Source: Pseudomonas tremae | GTDB lineage: Bacteria; Pseudomonadota; Gammaproteobacteria; Pseudomonadales; Pseudomonadaceae | Direction of reading: 5' to 3' | NCBI RefSeq assembly: GCF_001401155.1 | Contig: NZ_LJRO01000153.1 | Location: 1 to 64,000, forward strand | DNA: 64,000 nt | Part shown: piece after piece, positions 28,168-37,272 of the stretch | Numbering within the stretch: position 1 is the first letter of the stretch | Layout: every line of letters begins with the position of its first letter | Notes under the pieces: model-generated | What the model saw: the letters and a program-made list of their open reading frames with translations, nothing else | Told to the model about the DNA's origin: nothing | Databases searched by the model: none | Translations under genes and position numbers: made by a program

Positions 28168-28514
28168 TTCATTAGTCCTTTAATTCATGAGCCCTGATGG
28201 ACTGGAAGAAGACTAACGAAATAAATCAGGCATTTTTTGGCACAGACAAACCGCACATTGCAGGCTTTATGAACTGTTTCTGAAGCCTTCACTGGAATGC
28301 ACAGGGTTTCCGCACACTCAGCACCCGGTGTGAATAGTGGTCAAACGAAGATTCTCTGGCTGCACAGGGAAACGTCCCTCAAACCTGACAGCACGAAGAG
28401 CCTCCGGTCGCTCGAACATCCAGGTAAAAACCTTGACCTGAATACTTGGCATTGCACAGAAGTTTCAGCACGTTCCCACAACAAGCTCGATGCCGGTATG
28501 ACAAGCCTGCGGTC
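28168..28514. promoter_or_regulatory. Intergenic region upstream of the paralog cluster
   Basis: This 347-base gap lies between the end of cobJ and the start of the four-paralog operon, both on the minus strand. It should hold the promoter for the paralogs and perhaps a cobJ transcript end. I see no convincing consensus promoter, hairpin or small gene, only AT-richer sequence next to the paralog 1 start. Confidence 0.35.
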
Positions 28515-30218
28515 TCAGACTGTAGGTTTCTTGCCATACCAACGCGGCGTATAGACCCAGCTGCCGCCTTCGTTACGAGGAAACGTGCAGGTCAGAGACG
28601 AGCCGATCAGCACCATCGTTCGCATATCCACCTGTTCCGGCGTCAACTCGCCCAGTGTGATGACACGCAGCGTCTGGCCCGGACGGCCCACGTCACGCCC
28701 AAGCGTAACGGGCGTTTGCGGACTGCGATGCTGACGAACGATCTCAAGCGCTTTGCCCAGCTGCCAGGGTCGGGAACGGGAAATGGGGTTGTAGAAAGCC
28801 AGCGCCAGATCTGCCTGACATGCAAGGTCCAGGCGTTTCTCGATGATTTCCCACGGTTTGAGATTGTCGGAAAGCGACAGCACACAGAAGTCATGCCCCA
28901 GGGGCGCGCCCGCCTGTGCGGCAGTGGCCAGAGAAGCCGAGACGCCCGGCAGGATTTCCAGTTCGACAGAATGCCAGTGTGGGTCATCGGACTCGTGCAG
29001 CGCTTCGAGCACCGCCGACGCCATGGCGAAAACCCCGGGGTCACCCGACGACACCACGACCACCGAGCGCCCCTGCGCAGCCAGCTCGAATGCATGCCGG
29101 GCACGCAGCATTTCTTCGCGGTTGTCGGTGCAGTGCAGCACTTGATCGGCGCGGAACGGTCCGGCCATGCGCACGTAGGTTTCATAGCCAAGCACATCAT
29201 TGGCGCGCGCCAGTTCGGCCTTGACCGCAGGCACCATCAGGTCCGCTGCGCCAGGGCCGAGGCCAATGACCGCGAGACGCCCGCGCCCACGGCCAATGCT
29301 CTGCACATCCAGCGGTTGCGCCGCGACGGCGATCGCAATGCCATCGCCCATGCCGAGCAACGCCAGCCGTTGCGGTACTGCACCTGTGGCCATTTCGCTG
29401 GCCGATCCGGCCCTTTCAAAGCGTAAAGGAACACCCAGCGCCTCTGCCGCCTGATGCAACAGCGCACTGGCCATCTGATCTTCGCTGGCCAGCAGACAAG
29501 CCAGAGATTGCTCGGCTATGTTTGCGTCGCGCAATGCAGTGCGCACTTGCGCAGCCAGCTCATGGGTTACTGCGCTGACAGACACCAGCACACTGCGCGG
29601 ATAGATCAGCAATTCGTTAGACGAAGGCGCGCGCACCGCCGAACCGACATGAATCGTCCGCTCGGCCTGTGGGTCCTCGGGCAGCTGCGCCTGTGCCAGC
29701 CACGGAGCCTCGCCTTCGATACGCACACGTTCGCCGGAGAGCAAGTCGGAAACGAAGCGTTTGCCCAGTTCCAGATCGCCCAACGCATAGCCGCTGGGCG
29801 GATTAAGCAGGCAGGTGCCAAAGCGCAACTCGCCGCTGGTGGTTATTGCCGGCGCGATACCAAGCGCACTGGCAATGCTGCGCGCCATGACATTGACCCC
29901 TCCCAGACCGCCAAGCAGCGGCACAACGGCACTGCCGTCTTCAGCCACGGCCAGCACTGGCGGCTCGGCGCCTTTTTCCAACAACAATGGCGCCAGCGTG
30001 CGGATCACAATGCCCGCAGCACACAGGGCAATGATCGGCGTATTCTGCTGATACAACTGACGCACCGTTGTACCGAACTCGTCGTAGACGTTATCGGCCC
30101 CCTGCACACGCTCGGCAAGGCCATGAATCAGCGCTCCGGGATAAAGCTGTTGAATGCGCTTTGCAGTCGCCAGGCTACCGTTGCCGAGAATGACGATGGC
30201 GGGAGTTTCGAGAGTCAT
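28515..30218 (-). CDS. cobJ: CbiG-CobJ fusion: precorrin-3B C17-methyltransferase
   Basis: A 567-residue fusion. The N-terminal ~310 residues are CbiG-like (AIVILGNGSLATAKRIQ, CAAGIVIRTLAPLL, LLGGLGGVNVMARSIA, then the CobE/CbiG C-domain LACLLASEDQ), and the C-terminal ~255 are a SAM-dependent corrin methyltransferase (LAVIGLGPGAADLM, VVVSSGDPGVFAMAS, YNPISRSRPWQLGKA). CobJ methylates C17 with ring contraction in B12 synthesis. The ATG at 30218 overlaps the cobI stop; an in-frame start 12 bases earlier is possible. Last gene of the cobG-H-I-J operon. Confidence 0.92.
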   Translation of the reverse strand: MTLETPAIVILGNGSLATAKRIQQLYPGALIHGLAERVQGADNVYDEFGTTVRQLYQQNTPIIALCAAGIVIRTLAPLLLEKGAEPPVLAVAEDGSAVVPLLGGLGGVNVMARSIASALGIAPAITTSGELRFGTCLLNPPSGYALGDLELGKRFVSDLLSGERVRIEGEAPWLAQAQLPEDPQAERTIHVGSAVRAPSSNELLIYPRSVLVSVSAVTHELAAQVRTALRDANIAEQSLACLLASEDQMASALLHQAAEALGVPLRFERAGSASEMATGAVPQRLALLGMGDGIAIAVAAQPLDVQSIGRGRGRLAVIGLGPGAADLMVPAVKAELARANDVLGYETYVRMAGPFRADQVLHCTDNREEMLRARHAFELAAQGRSVVVVSSGDPGVFAMASAVLEALHESDDPHWHSVELEILPGVSASLATAAQAGAPLGHDFCVLSLSDNLKPWEIIEKRLDLACQADLALAFYNPISRSRPWQLGKALEIVRQHRSPQTPVTLGRDVGRPGQTLRVITLGELTPEQVDMRTMVLIGSSLTCTFPRNEGGSWVYTPRWYGKKPTV

Positions 30219-30952
30219 CAGCCTTGCCACCTGTCGCCGGGAACAATGATCAGTGAGAAGTAAGGCGACGACATCGGGTCGACCTGGTCCAGCGGCACGA
30301 TCTTCTGATTGGTCATGGTAGCGCGCTCGACGTACAGCGCGCGCCCGGCCATGCCCAGCTCGGTCAGCACTTCACGCACCTTGTGGAAGTTGCGTCCCAG
30401 TTTCATGATCACCGCCGCATCGGCGTCCGCCAGCTTGCGTTTCAGGTCGTCGTGGGACAGCACACCGGACAGCACCGACAGGCTCTGGTTGCGATACACC
30501 AAAGGTGCGCCCAGCACCGACGCGCCGCCGAGCATCGAACACACACCCGGAATCACTTCGGCCTGATAACGCTCGGCCAGACGATCGTGCAGGTACATGT
30601 AAGAGCCGTAGAAGAACGGATCGCCCTCGCAGATCACCGCCACATCACGTCCGGCATCCAAGTGCGCGGCGACCAGAAGGCTCGATTCGTCGTAAAAATC
30701 ACTGATGACTTTCTCGTAGGACAGCGACGCAGGCAGTGCCTCGGTAGTGACGGGATAGACCAGCGGCATCAGGGTCTGCATGTCCTGCAGATGTGCTTCG
30801 ATGATGCCGAACGCATTACCTTTTTTGCCCTTGGCCACGAAGTACGCAACCACGGGCGACTCACGCAGCAGGCGCAGCGCCTTGACGGTAATCAGCTCCG
30901 GGTCGCCGGGGCCGACGCCCAGGCCAATCAATCGACCGCGTGCCTGCATCAT
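30218..30952 (-). CDS. cobI: Precorrin-2 C20-methyltransferase
   Basis: A 244-residue SAM-dependent enzyme adding the C20 methyl of the corrin ring. Family motifs are [34 protein letters not shown] and [16 protein letters not shown]. The ATG overlaps the cobH stop by four bases (ATGA), and its own stop overlaps the cobJ start, showing tight translational coupling. In-frame sequence upstream of 30952 lies within cobH and is not part of the protein. Confidence 0.93.
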   Translation of the reverse strand: MMQARGRLIGLGVGPGDPELITVKALRLLRESPVVAYFVAKGKKGNAFGIIEAHLQDMQTLMPLVYPVTTEALPASLSYEKVISDFYDESSLLVAAHLDAGRDVAVICEGDPFFYGSYMYLHDRLAERYQAEVIPGVCSMLGGASVLGAPLVYRNQSLSVLSGVLSHDDLKRKLADADAAVIMKLGRNFHKVREVLTELGMAGRALYVERATMTNQKIVPLDQVDPMSSPYFSLIIVPGDRWQG

Positions 30953-31575
30953 TCGATCTCCGTGGCCAGTGCGTTGACAGCGGCCACGGCCATGGCGCTG
31001 CCGCCGCGACGGCCCTGCATGATCACGAATGGCACGCCGCGGCTGTCGGCGGCCAGCATCGCCTTGGACTCGGCAGCGCCAACAAAACCGACCGGAAAGC
31101 CGAGAATAAGCGCGGGTTTCGGCGCGCCTGCGTCGAGCATTTCCAGCAGATAGAACAGGGCCGTCGGCGCGTTGCCGATTACCACCACGCTGCCTTCCAG
31201 GTGCGGACGCCACAGTTCCAGCGCCACGGCAGAGCGCGTATTGCCAAGCTCGAGAGCCATTTCTCGCACGCCTTCATCATGCAATGTGCAGATGATCGGG
31301 TTGTTGGCGGGCAGGCGCGTGCGGGTGATGCCTTCGGAAACCATGCGCGCATCGCACAGGATCGGCGCACCGGCCGCCAGAGCATTGCGCCCCGCTGTAC
31401 CGGCACCTGGCGAGAAGCGCAGGTCTTCGATGACCTCGACCATCCCGCAGGCGTGAATCACGCGCACGGCGAGTTTTTCCAGATCGGCGGGGATCGTGTC
31501 CAGGCGCGCCTCGGCGCGAATGATCGAGAAGGAATTGCGATATATCTCCTGACCATCGCGGATGTAGTCAATCAT
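30949..31575 (-). CDS. cobH: Precorrin-8X methylmutase
   Basis: A 208-residue enzyme that moves a methyl group from C11 to C12, giving hydrogenobyrinate. Family motifs are [26 protein letters not shown] with the catalytic His, [12 protein letters not shown], and [16 protein letters not shown] near the end. It overlaps cobG and cobI by four bases each. All expected sequence blocks are present at the usual length. Confidence 0.95.
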   Translation of the reverse strand: MIDYIRDGQEIYRNSFSIIRAEARLDTIPADLEKLAVRVIHACGMVEVIEDLRFSPGAGTAGRNALAAGAPILCDARMVSEGITRTRLPANNPIICTLHDEGVREMALELGNTRSAVALELWRPHLEGSVVVIGNAPTALFYLLEMLDAGAPKPALILGFPVGFVGAAESKAMLAADSRGVPFVIMQGRRGGSAMAVAAVNALATEIE

Positions 31576-32912
31576 GCAATGTTGCTCCGTGAGTCAGCGT
31601 TCAACTGCGCGCTGACTGCTTCAATAGTAAGGTCACGCGCGCGCAGCACACCGAAACCGGGATGCGCTGCGTCGCGAAAATAAAGGTCATAACGGCCGGG
31701 CGCAACAGCCAGCAAGGTCACCGGGGCAACATGCGCAGCGGCACAGGAACGCTTGCAACCGCTCAGGTGCACGGCCCGACTGTCAGCCAGCCCGGCCGCC
31801 AGCTGCAAGGCATCTGCCTTGGTGTCGGCCAGCCCTTTGGCGCAACCGGCGCAACCGGTACACGCCAATATCTGCGCCAAAGGCTGTTCGACCGAACAGA
31901 TCAGGCCCATCGCGTGTAATTGCGCCATTACCACCGACGCCTGCTCGACTGGCACATTGGGCAGCAACAGGCTTTGCCACGGCGTCAGGCGTAATGTGCC
32001 ATCACCCTGATCGACCGCCAGTTGCGCCACCGCAGTCAGCATTGCCGCGTCAAGACGCCCCAACGGCACTACAGCACCGACTGCGACCCTTCCAGCCTGC
32101 CGCTGCGGGTAGACACCGATATGCCCGTTTCTCGGAAGGGCCGGACGCTGCCAGCTGGTTACCCTTTGATCAACCCGCAACGCAAGTCCTGGGCGGGCCG
32201 ACAATTGCTGCAGCAGATCATCCACCGAGACCTCGGCCAGCAAATGCCGCATCCGGGTGTGCTCGGGACGGGCCAGATCGAGGAACAGCTCGAGCAGCGC
32301 GATAACCAGTACCTGCCCGGCAGCCAGCGGCACGGCAGCCAGTGGGCGATCAATGGCCGGACAACCTGCCAGGCCGAAAGCCAGCAGCACTTCGTCGTCA
32401 ATTTTCAAAGCCGACAGCCACACATCGTGCGGATGCTCCAGCATCACCAGCGCTTCACCGGCGTCCAGCGACAGCGCGAACTTGGGTGACAGCTCGTGAA
32501 AACGCGGGTGACTTTCAAGAGCCTCGAGAATCTGCGTCGCCAGTGGTCGGGCATCGAACAGCATGTGCGGATCAAGCCCGGCGGTGGGGCTGAGCATCAG
32601 GTTGCGCACATCATCACTGGCAGGGCTGGCAGGACCGAGTCCTGCGGCCATCAGCGAACGGATCAGACCGTCGTGATCGGCGCCGATGCCGCGAATCTGC
32701 AGATTGGCGCGGTTGGTGGCTTCTATTACGCCCCGGCCATACGTCTGCGCCGCTTGCGCGACCGCCAGTGCCTGCGCACTGGAGATGACGCCGCCCGCCA
32801 GCTTGATCCGACAGATTCCGCCGTCCAGCGCCGGGACGATACGCAGCAACCCCGGACACGCCGAGGGGCGTAGCGTTGCGGACGATGTGCGAGCGGCTGG
32901 CTGCTCGTTCAA
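31572..32912 (-). CDS. cobG: Precorrin-3B synthase
   Basis: A 446-residue sirohaem/Fe-S oxygenase that hydroxylates precorrin-3A, the oxygen-dependent step of the aerobic B12 pathway. It has nitrite/sulfite reductase-type half domains ([31 protein letters not shown]) and cluster-binding cysteines in [11 protein letters not shown] and [16 protein letters not shown]. The only usable start in frame before an upstream stop is a TTG at 32912. It heads the minus-strand cobGHIJ operon, divergent from cobL. Confidence 0.9.
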   Translation of the reverse strand: MNEQPAARTSSATLRPSACPGLLRIVPALDGGICRIKLAGGVISSAQALAVAQAAQTYGRGVIEATNRANLQIRGIGADHDGLIRSLMAAGLGPASPASDDVRNLMLSPTAGLDPHMLFDARPLATQILEALESHPRFHELSPKFALSLDAGEALVMLEHPHDVWLSALKIDDEVLLAFGLAGCPAIDRPLAAVPLAAGQVLVIALLELFLDLARPEHTRMRHLLAEVSVDDLLQQLSARPGLALRVDQRVTSWQRPALPRNGHIGVYPQRQAGRVAVGAVVPLGRLDAAMLTAVAQLAVDQGDGTLRLTPWQSLLLPNVPVEQASVVMAQLHAMGLICSVEQPLAQILACTGCAGCAKGLADTKADALQLAAGLADSRAVHLSGCKRSCAAAHVAPVTLLAVAPGRYDLYFRDAAHPGFGVLRARDLTIEAVSAQLNADSRSNIA

Positions 32913-33047
32913 AGGGTCACCCGTTGTGAACTGGCTGGAAACGGAAGCTGTTTAGAGCACTTGTACCCCGTCGGGCGCGGTATTATGCCTGCTTTGTCCG
33001 CAGGCATGAAAAGACGCTCTGTCGGAAGTTCGGATCGAGGTAGGTAC
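32913..33047. promoter_or_regulatory. Divergent promoter region between cobG and cobL
   Basis: The 135 bases separate the two cobalamin operons and must contain promoters for both. A small hairpin GCCTGC/GCAGGC lies at about 32991-33005. I looked for the B12-box of a cobalamin riboswitch and did not find one; the gap is also too short to hold the full aptamer for either side. Confidence 0.45.
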
Positions 33048-34234
33048 ATGTCGCCGTGGCTGACAGTCGTGGGAATCGGAGAAGACGGTTACAAAGGGCT
33101 GGGCAAGAACGCCCGGCATGCTCTGCTGCACGCTGATCAGGTGTTCGGCGGCCCGCGCCAGCTGGCGTTGCTGCCACCTTGCATCCGCGCCGAACGGCGC
33201 GCGTGGCCGAGCCCTTTTTCGCTGAACCCAGTGCTGGAACAGCGCGGTGCAGAGATCTGCGTGCTGGCCAGTGGCGATCCCATGCTGTTCGGTGTCGGCG
33301 CCAGCCTGACGCGCGTGGTCGCTATCGAAGAAATGCGCATTCTGCCTGCGCCCTCCTCTTACTCGCTGGCTGCGGCTCGCCTGGGCTGGCCGCTGCAGGA
33401 AGTGGTCACCGTCCAGTTGCCGCACTGAATGCCCACTTTCATCATGGCGTGCGCCTGCTGGTACTGAGCAACGACGGCAGCAGCCCTGCAGTTATCGCAG
33501 GTTTGCTGCGCGAACGAGGCTTTGGCCCGAGCCGCATGACCGTACTGGAGCATCTGGGTGGCGACGCCGAGCGGCGTGTCGAGGGGCTGGCCAGCGAATG
33601 GGGCAACCCTGAGATCGCAGCGCTCAACCTGGTTGCCATCGACTGCCGCGCCGCGCCAGATGCCGTTCGTCTGAGTACCCTGGCAGGTTTACCGGACAGC
33701 GCCTTTGAACACGACGGGCAACTCACCAAACGCGACGTTCGGGCCATCACCCTGGCCCGCCTTGCTCCGCTGCCGGGCGAACTGTTGTGGGATGTGGGTG
33801 CGGGCTGCGGTTCTATCGGCATCGAATGGATGCGCGCCCACCCGACCTGCCGGACCATGGCCATCGAGGCTGATGAAGGCCGTCAGCAACTGATCGAATT
33901 CAACCGCGATGCACTGGGCGTGCCCGGCCTGCAATTGGTACGCGGTAGCGCGCCCCAGGCACTGAACGGGCTGGAACGACCGGACGCGGTGTTCATCGGC
34001 GGCGGCGTTACGCGTATCGGTGTGCTCGAAACCTGCTGGGAGCAGCTGCGCTCCGGCGGTCGGCTGGTGGCCAACGCTGTGACTCTGCAAAGCGAGGCTG
34101 CGCTGATGGCCTGGCGCGAGCGCCACGGCGGCGAACTGACGCGCATCCACGTCGCGCATGCCCAGCCGCTTGGCGAGTTCGACACATGGCGTCAGGCGCT
34201 GCCGATCACCCTGCTGGAGGTAGTCAAACCCTGA
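33048..34234 (+). pseudogene. cobL: Precorrin-6Y methyltransferase/decarboxylase, frameshifted
   Basis: CobL normally has a CbiE domain (C5-methylation) and a CbiT domain (C15-methylation, decarboxylation) in one ~400-residue chain. Here the first frame (from [19 protein letters not shown]) stops with TGA at 33426-33428 after EEVVTV-like EVVTVQLPH, and the rest continues in another frame as [18 protein letters not shown] through the SAM loop [14 protein letters not shown] to the end. The junction is inside CbiE, about residue 125. Phase requires a loss of 3n+1 bases; about 16 bases (roughly SLHGR) would restore the family sequence. An ATG at 33536 could still start a CbiT-only product. Confidence 0.8.
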
Positions 34235-35346
34235 TGCGCGAAGAAACCGCCGAACAACCTGCCCCGCTGCGCAGTGGCCTGACCACTGGCAGTTGCGCGA
34301 CCGCGACCAGCCTGGCGGCGGCGCGATTGTTGCTCAGCGGGCAGGTCAGCGACGCAGTCGAAATTGTATTGCCTAAAGGCAAACAGGTGCAGATGCGCCT
34401 GGAATTCTGCCGCCTTGTGGATAACTTCGCCGAAGCCGGAACGATCAAGGATGCTGGTGACGACCCCGATGTCACCCACGGTGCGCTGGTATTTGCCCGT
34501 GTCAGGCTGGAAACGACACCAGGCGTGCGCTTTGTGGCCGGCGCAGGCGTCGGCAGCGTGACCCGGCCCGGTCTGGTGCTGGCGGTGGGCGAACCGGCCA
34601 TCAATCCGGTGCCGCGCCGCATGATGACCGAACACTTGATTCGGCTGGCGGATGAATCGGGCTATAGCGGTGGTTTCGAGGTAACGATTGGCGTCGAGGG
34701 CGGCGAGGCGCTGGCCCTCAAGACCATGAACCCGCGCCTGGGCATTCTCGGCGGGCTGTCGATTCTCGGCACCAGCGGGATCGTCCGGCCCTTTTCCTGT
34801 GCGGCCTACATTGCCTCTATTCATCAAGGCATCGATGTCGCTACCGTCAATGGCCATCGACACATCGCCGCCTGTACCGGCAATGCCAGCGAAGACACCA
34901 TGCGCTGCGTCTACAACATCCCCGACATTGCGTTGATCGAAATGGGCGACTTCGTTGGCGCGGTACTCAAACACCTGCGCAAGGTGCCTGTGGATAAATT
35001 GAGCCTATGCGGCGGTTTCGGCAAGATCAGCAAACTGGCTGCCGGCCATATGGACCTGCACAGCCGTCACTCCAGCATCGACCTGCCGCAACTGGCGCGC
35101 TGGGCAACAAATGTCGGCGCAGATGCCGCCTTGCAGCAACAGATCCTTCACGCCAACACCAGTCAGCAGGCATTGGCCATGTGCGCTGCGGCCGGGGTGC
35201 CACTGGGTGACGAGGTGTGTCGCCATGCCCTGGACTTCGCCCGCAGCGTGGTGCCCGCAAGCGTTCAGGTCGAGGTGTTCGCGATTGATCGCCAGGGCGG
35301 CCTGGTGGGTCAGGCAGGTGTCGCATTCCCCAAGGAACCTCTATGA
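34234..35346 (+). CDS. cbiD: Cobalt-precorrin-5B C1-methyltransferase
   Basis: A 370-residue enzyme that methylates C1 of the corrin ring. The signature [19 protein letters not shown] is at the N-terminus, followed by [23 protein letters not shown], and [13 protein letters not shown]. The ATG overlaps the cobL stop by one base. CbiD belongs to the anaerobic pathway, yet sits here with aerobic CobG; pseudomonads use CbiD in place of CobF. The next gene, cobK, overlaps its end by four bases. Confidence 0.94.
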   Translation: MREETAEQPAPLRSGLTTGSCATATSLAAARLLLSGQVSDAVEIVLPKGKQVQMRLEFCRLVDNFAEAGTIKDAGDDPDVTHGALVFARVRLETTPGVRFVAGAGVGSVTRPGLVLAVGEPAINPVPRRMMTEHLIRLADESGYSGGFEVTIGVEGGEALALKTMNPRLGILGGLSILGTSGIVRPFSCAAYIASIHQGIDVATVNGHRHIAACTGNASEDTMRCVYNIPDIALIEMGDFVGAVLKHLRKVPVDKLSLCGGFGKISKLAAGHMDLHSRHSSIDLPQLARWATNVGADAALQQQILHANTSQQALAMCAAAGVPLGDEVCRHALDFARSVVPASVQVEVFAIDRQGGLVGQAGVAFPKEPL

Positions 35347-36065
35347 AAAAAATTCTGCTGCTGGGCGGCATCACCGAGGCGCTGGCGATTGCACGCAAGC
35401 TTGGCCCTGAGCATATCTACAGCCTGGCGGGTGTAGGCCGGGTGCCGACAGACCTGACTTGCCAGTTGAAAGTCGGTGGGTACGGTGGCGCCGAAGGGAT
35501 GGCGCAGTACATTCGTGAACACGATATCGATCTGCTGCTGGATGCCACCCATCCGTATGCCGCGCAGATCAGCCACAATGCAGCGCGCGCTGCGCAGCTT
35601 GCGGGTATTGCATGCTGGGCCTTGCGTCGCGCTGCCTGGCAAGCCGGTCCGGGTGACGCTTGGCGCGAAGTGGCCGACTGGTCTGAACTGGCCACAGCAC
35701 TGGCGCCGTTCAAGCGACCACTATTCACTCTGGGCCGCGAGCCCTTGCAACATCTGAATGAAATCCCGGACCACCAGTTCTGGACCCTGCGCGCCCTGGA
35801 CTGCTACCCCGGCAACGAGCGCTGCGAAGTCATCGGCGCCCGAGGCCCGTTCCTGCTGGAAGACGAACGACAGCTGTTCGAGCAACATGATATCGACGTG
35901 CTGATCAGCAAAAACAGCGGCAGCGGCTCGACCGAACCCAAGTTAGACGTCGCCCGCGAACGCGGCCTGCCGGTTTTGATCCTGAAACGCCCGCATTTGC
36001 CTGGAGTGGACCGACTGTTCTGGGCTGTTGATGAGGTGCTGGAGGCGTTGGGACTTGAACCTTGA
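35343..36065 (+). CDS. cobK: Precorrin-6A reductase
   Basis: A 240-residue NADPH-dependent reductase of precorrin-6A. Typical motifs are [17 protein letters not shown] (nucleotide loop), [26 protein letters not shown] and [17 protein letters not shown]. It is the last gene of the plus-strand cobL-cbiD-cobK set; the ATG overlaps the cbiD stop (ATGA). Confidence 0.94.
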   Translation: MKKILLLGGITEALAIARKLGPEHIYSLAGVGRVPTDLTCQLKVGGYGGAEGMAQYIREHDIDLLLDATHPYAAQISHNAARAAQLAGIACWALRRAAWQAGPGDAWREVADWSELATALAPFKRPLFTLGREPLQHLNEIPDHQFWTLRALDCYPGNERCEVIGARGPFLLEDERQLFEQHDIDVLISKNSGSGSTEPKLDVARERGLPVLILKRPHLPGVDRLFWAVDEVLEALGLEP

Positions 36066-36108
36066 GAGCGCCCCGTGCGGAAGCCTGCTCACTCAGGGGC
36101 CGGTACGT

Positions 36109-36150
36109 CCGCCGACGCTTTATGCCGCAAGCACTATGGATCGTCGGCGG
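36109..36150. repeat. 9-bp inverted repeat after cobK
   Basis: CCGCCGACG at 36109-36117 is repeated in inverted form as CGTCGGCGG at 36142-36150, with 24 bases between. It lies 44 bases after cobK and before the copper module. No T-run follows, so it could be an operator, a weak terminator or a decayed repeat. Confidence 0.45.
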
Positions 36151-36279
36151 GGTCACACACGATTGATGTTTTCAGAGCCAGGTTGCGCCCCGGCATCTAA
36201 AGGTTTAACTGAGTGTTTCGTATGTACAGTCGGTAAGCCCTCCACTCCTTTCCTCGACCACTCCCGGAGAATCCTCTAC

Positions 36280-36741
36280 ATGTTCAAAAAAGCACTCCTG
36301 CTGGCCGCATTGATGTTGCCGGCCTGCTTCGTCCAGGCCCACGAATATAAAGCCGGGGCGCTGCTGATTGGCCATCCGTGGTCGATGGAGCTACCGCCCA
36401 ATGCGCCCACTGTGGCGGCGTATTTCAGTATCGAGAACAAGGGTGACAGCGCCGACCGTCTGCTCGGTGCCGATACGCCCATCGCCGGGCAGGCCCAGTT
36501 GCATGAGCACGTACACGCGGATGGCCTGATGAAAATGCAGCACGTAGAGGCTGTCGATATCCCGGCAGGCGGCAAGGTGAGTTTTGCCCCGATGGCATGG
36601 CACGTGATGCTGCTGGACATCAAGGACCGTTCGAAGCTGGTCGTCGGCCAGCGCTTCCCGATGACCCTGCATTTTGAAAAGGCGGGAGATATCGAGGTGC
36701 AGGTCGTGGTACAAAAGCAGGCTTCGGAACACCAGCATTGA
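36280..36741 (+). CDS. Periplasmic copper chaperone PCu(A)C family
   Basis: A 153-residue secreted protein with a signal peptide (about residues 1-20, ending CFVQAHE). Family members bind Cu(I) with a His/Met set: here HEHVHADGLMKMQHVE supplies the first ligands and WHVMLLD the HxM pair, at the expected spacing. They deliver copper to cytochrome oxidase or take part in copper uptake. CCCGGAGA lies upstream of the ATG. It begins a three-gene group with a DUF2946 gene and a PepSY-TM gene. Confidence 0.88.
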   Translation: MFKKALLLAALMLPACFVQAHEYKAGALLIGHPWSMELPPNAPTVAAYFSIENKGDSADRLLGADTPIAGQAQLHEHVHADGLMKMQHVEAVDIPAGGKVSFAPMAWHVMLLDIKDRSKLVVGQRFPMTLHFEKAGDIEVQVVVQKQASEHQH

Positions 36742-36754
36742 GTAGTTTCCCCGA

Positions 36755-37189
36755 TTGAGCACCACCTGCCGCCGCGACGGTTCAACCATTCCCCGTGACA
36801 AAAGGGGCGCATGGCTGAGCCTGTTCGCCATGTTGATGATTTTTATCGGCCCACTGGTTTCCCAGTCGATGCCGATGAATCAGCACGCGGGCATGTCGAT
36901 GGCCATGCCCGCAACGATGGACATGACAGCCGACAGCCATGCCCATCATGGTGCAGAACATGCGCGAGCTGCTGACACAGGCATGAGTGATCACGCACTG
37001 TGGGCAAAGTGCGGTTATTGCACCTTGCTGTTCAGTTGCCCGGCGCTGCCCCATGTACTTGAGCTGGTGGCTGCCACGCCGCCCGCGCCAGGCAACTTCT
37101 TCGCTCGGGCACCGCGACAAGGCCATGCACACAAACCGGTCTTCCCCAATGCCCGAAGCCGGGCCCCTCCGACACTCATGGCTGCCTGA
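36755..37189 (+). CDS. DUF2946 family membrane/periplasmic protein
   Basis: A 144-residue protein with one N-terminal hydrophobic segment (WLSLFAMLMIFIGPLVS), a Met/His-rich stretch (MPMNQHAGMSMAMPATMDM ... HAHHGAEHA), then a CGYC motif in WAKCGYCTLL. This is the DUF2946 pattern. The Met/His runs and CxxC point to metal, probably copper, binding. The start is uncertain: TTG at 36755 gives the usual N-terminus, while the first ATG (36830) would remove the Arg-rich head. Its position between PCuAC and PepSY genes supports a copper role. Confidence 0.75.
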   Translation: MSTTCRRDGSTIPRDKRGAWLSLFAMLMIFIGPLVSQSMPMNQHAGMSMAMPATMDMTADSHAHHGAEHARAADTGMSDHALWAKCGYCTLLFSCPALPHVLELVAATPPAPGNFFARAPRQGHAHKPVFPNARSRAPPTLMAA

Positions 37190-37272
37190 CCAGCAACAAG
37201 ATTCCACGACCGCGCCCGGCCCAGAGCTGTGCGCGTCTCGTGCTGTGTTATCCCTGATAGGGAGCGTTGAAC

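Noticed and set aside
28297..28554. An 85-codon plus-strand frame in the gap between the paralog cluster and cobJ.
   Set aside because: It overlaps the 3' end of cobJ on the other strand, has no ribosome site and an unlikely composition.
32913..33047. Possible cobalamin riboswitch between cobG and cobL.
   Set aside because: No B12-box-like sequence and too little room for the aptamer on either strand.
36755..37189. Alternative reading of the DUF2946 gene as starting at the ATG at 36830.
   Set aside because: That start would drop the Arg-rich head found before the hydrophobic segment in family members; the TTG was kept, though the choice is not secure.
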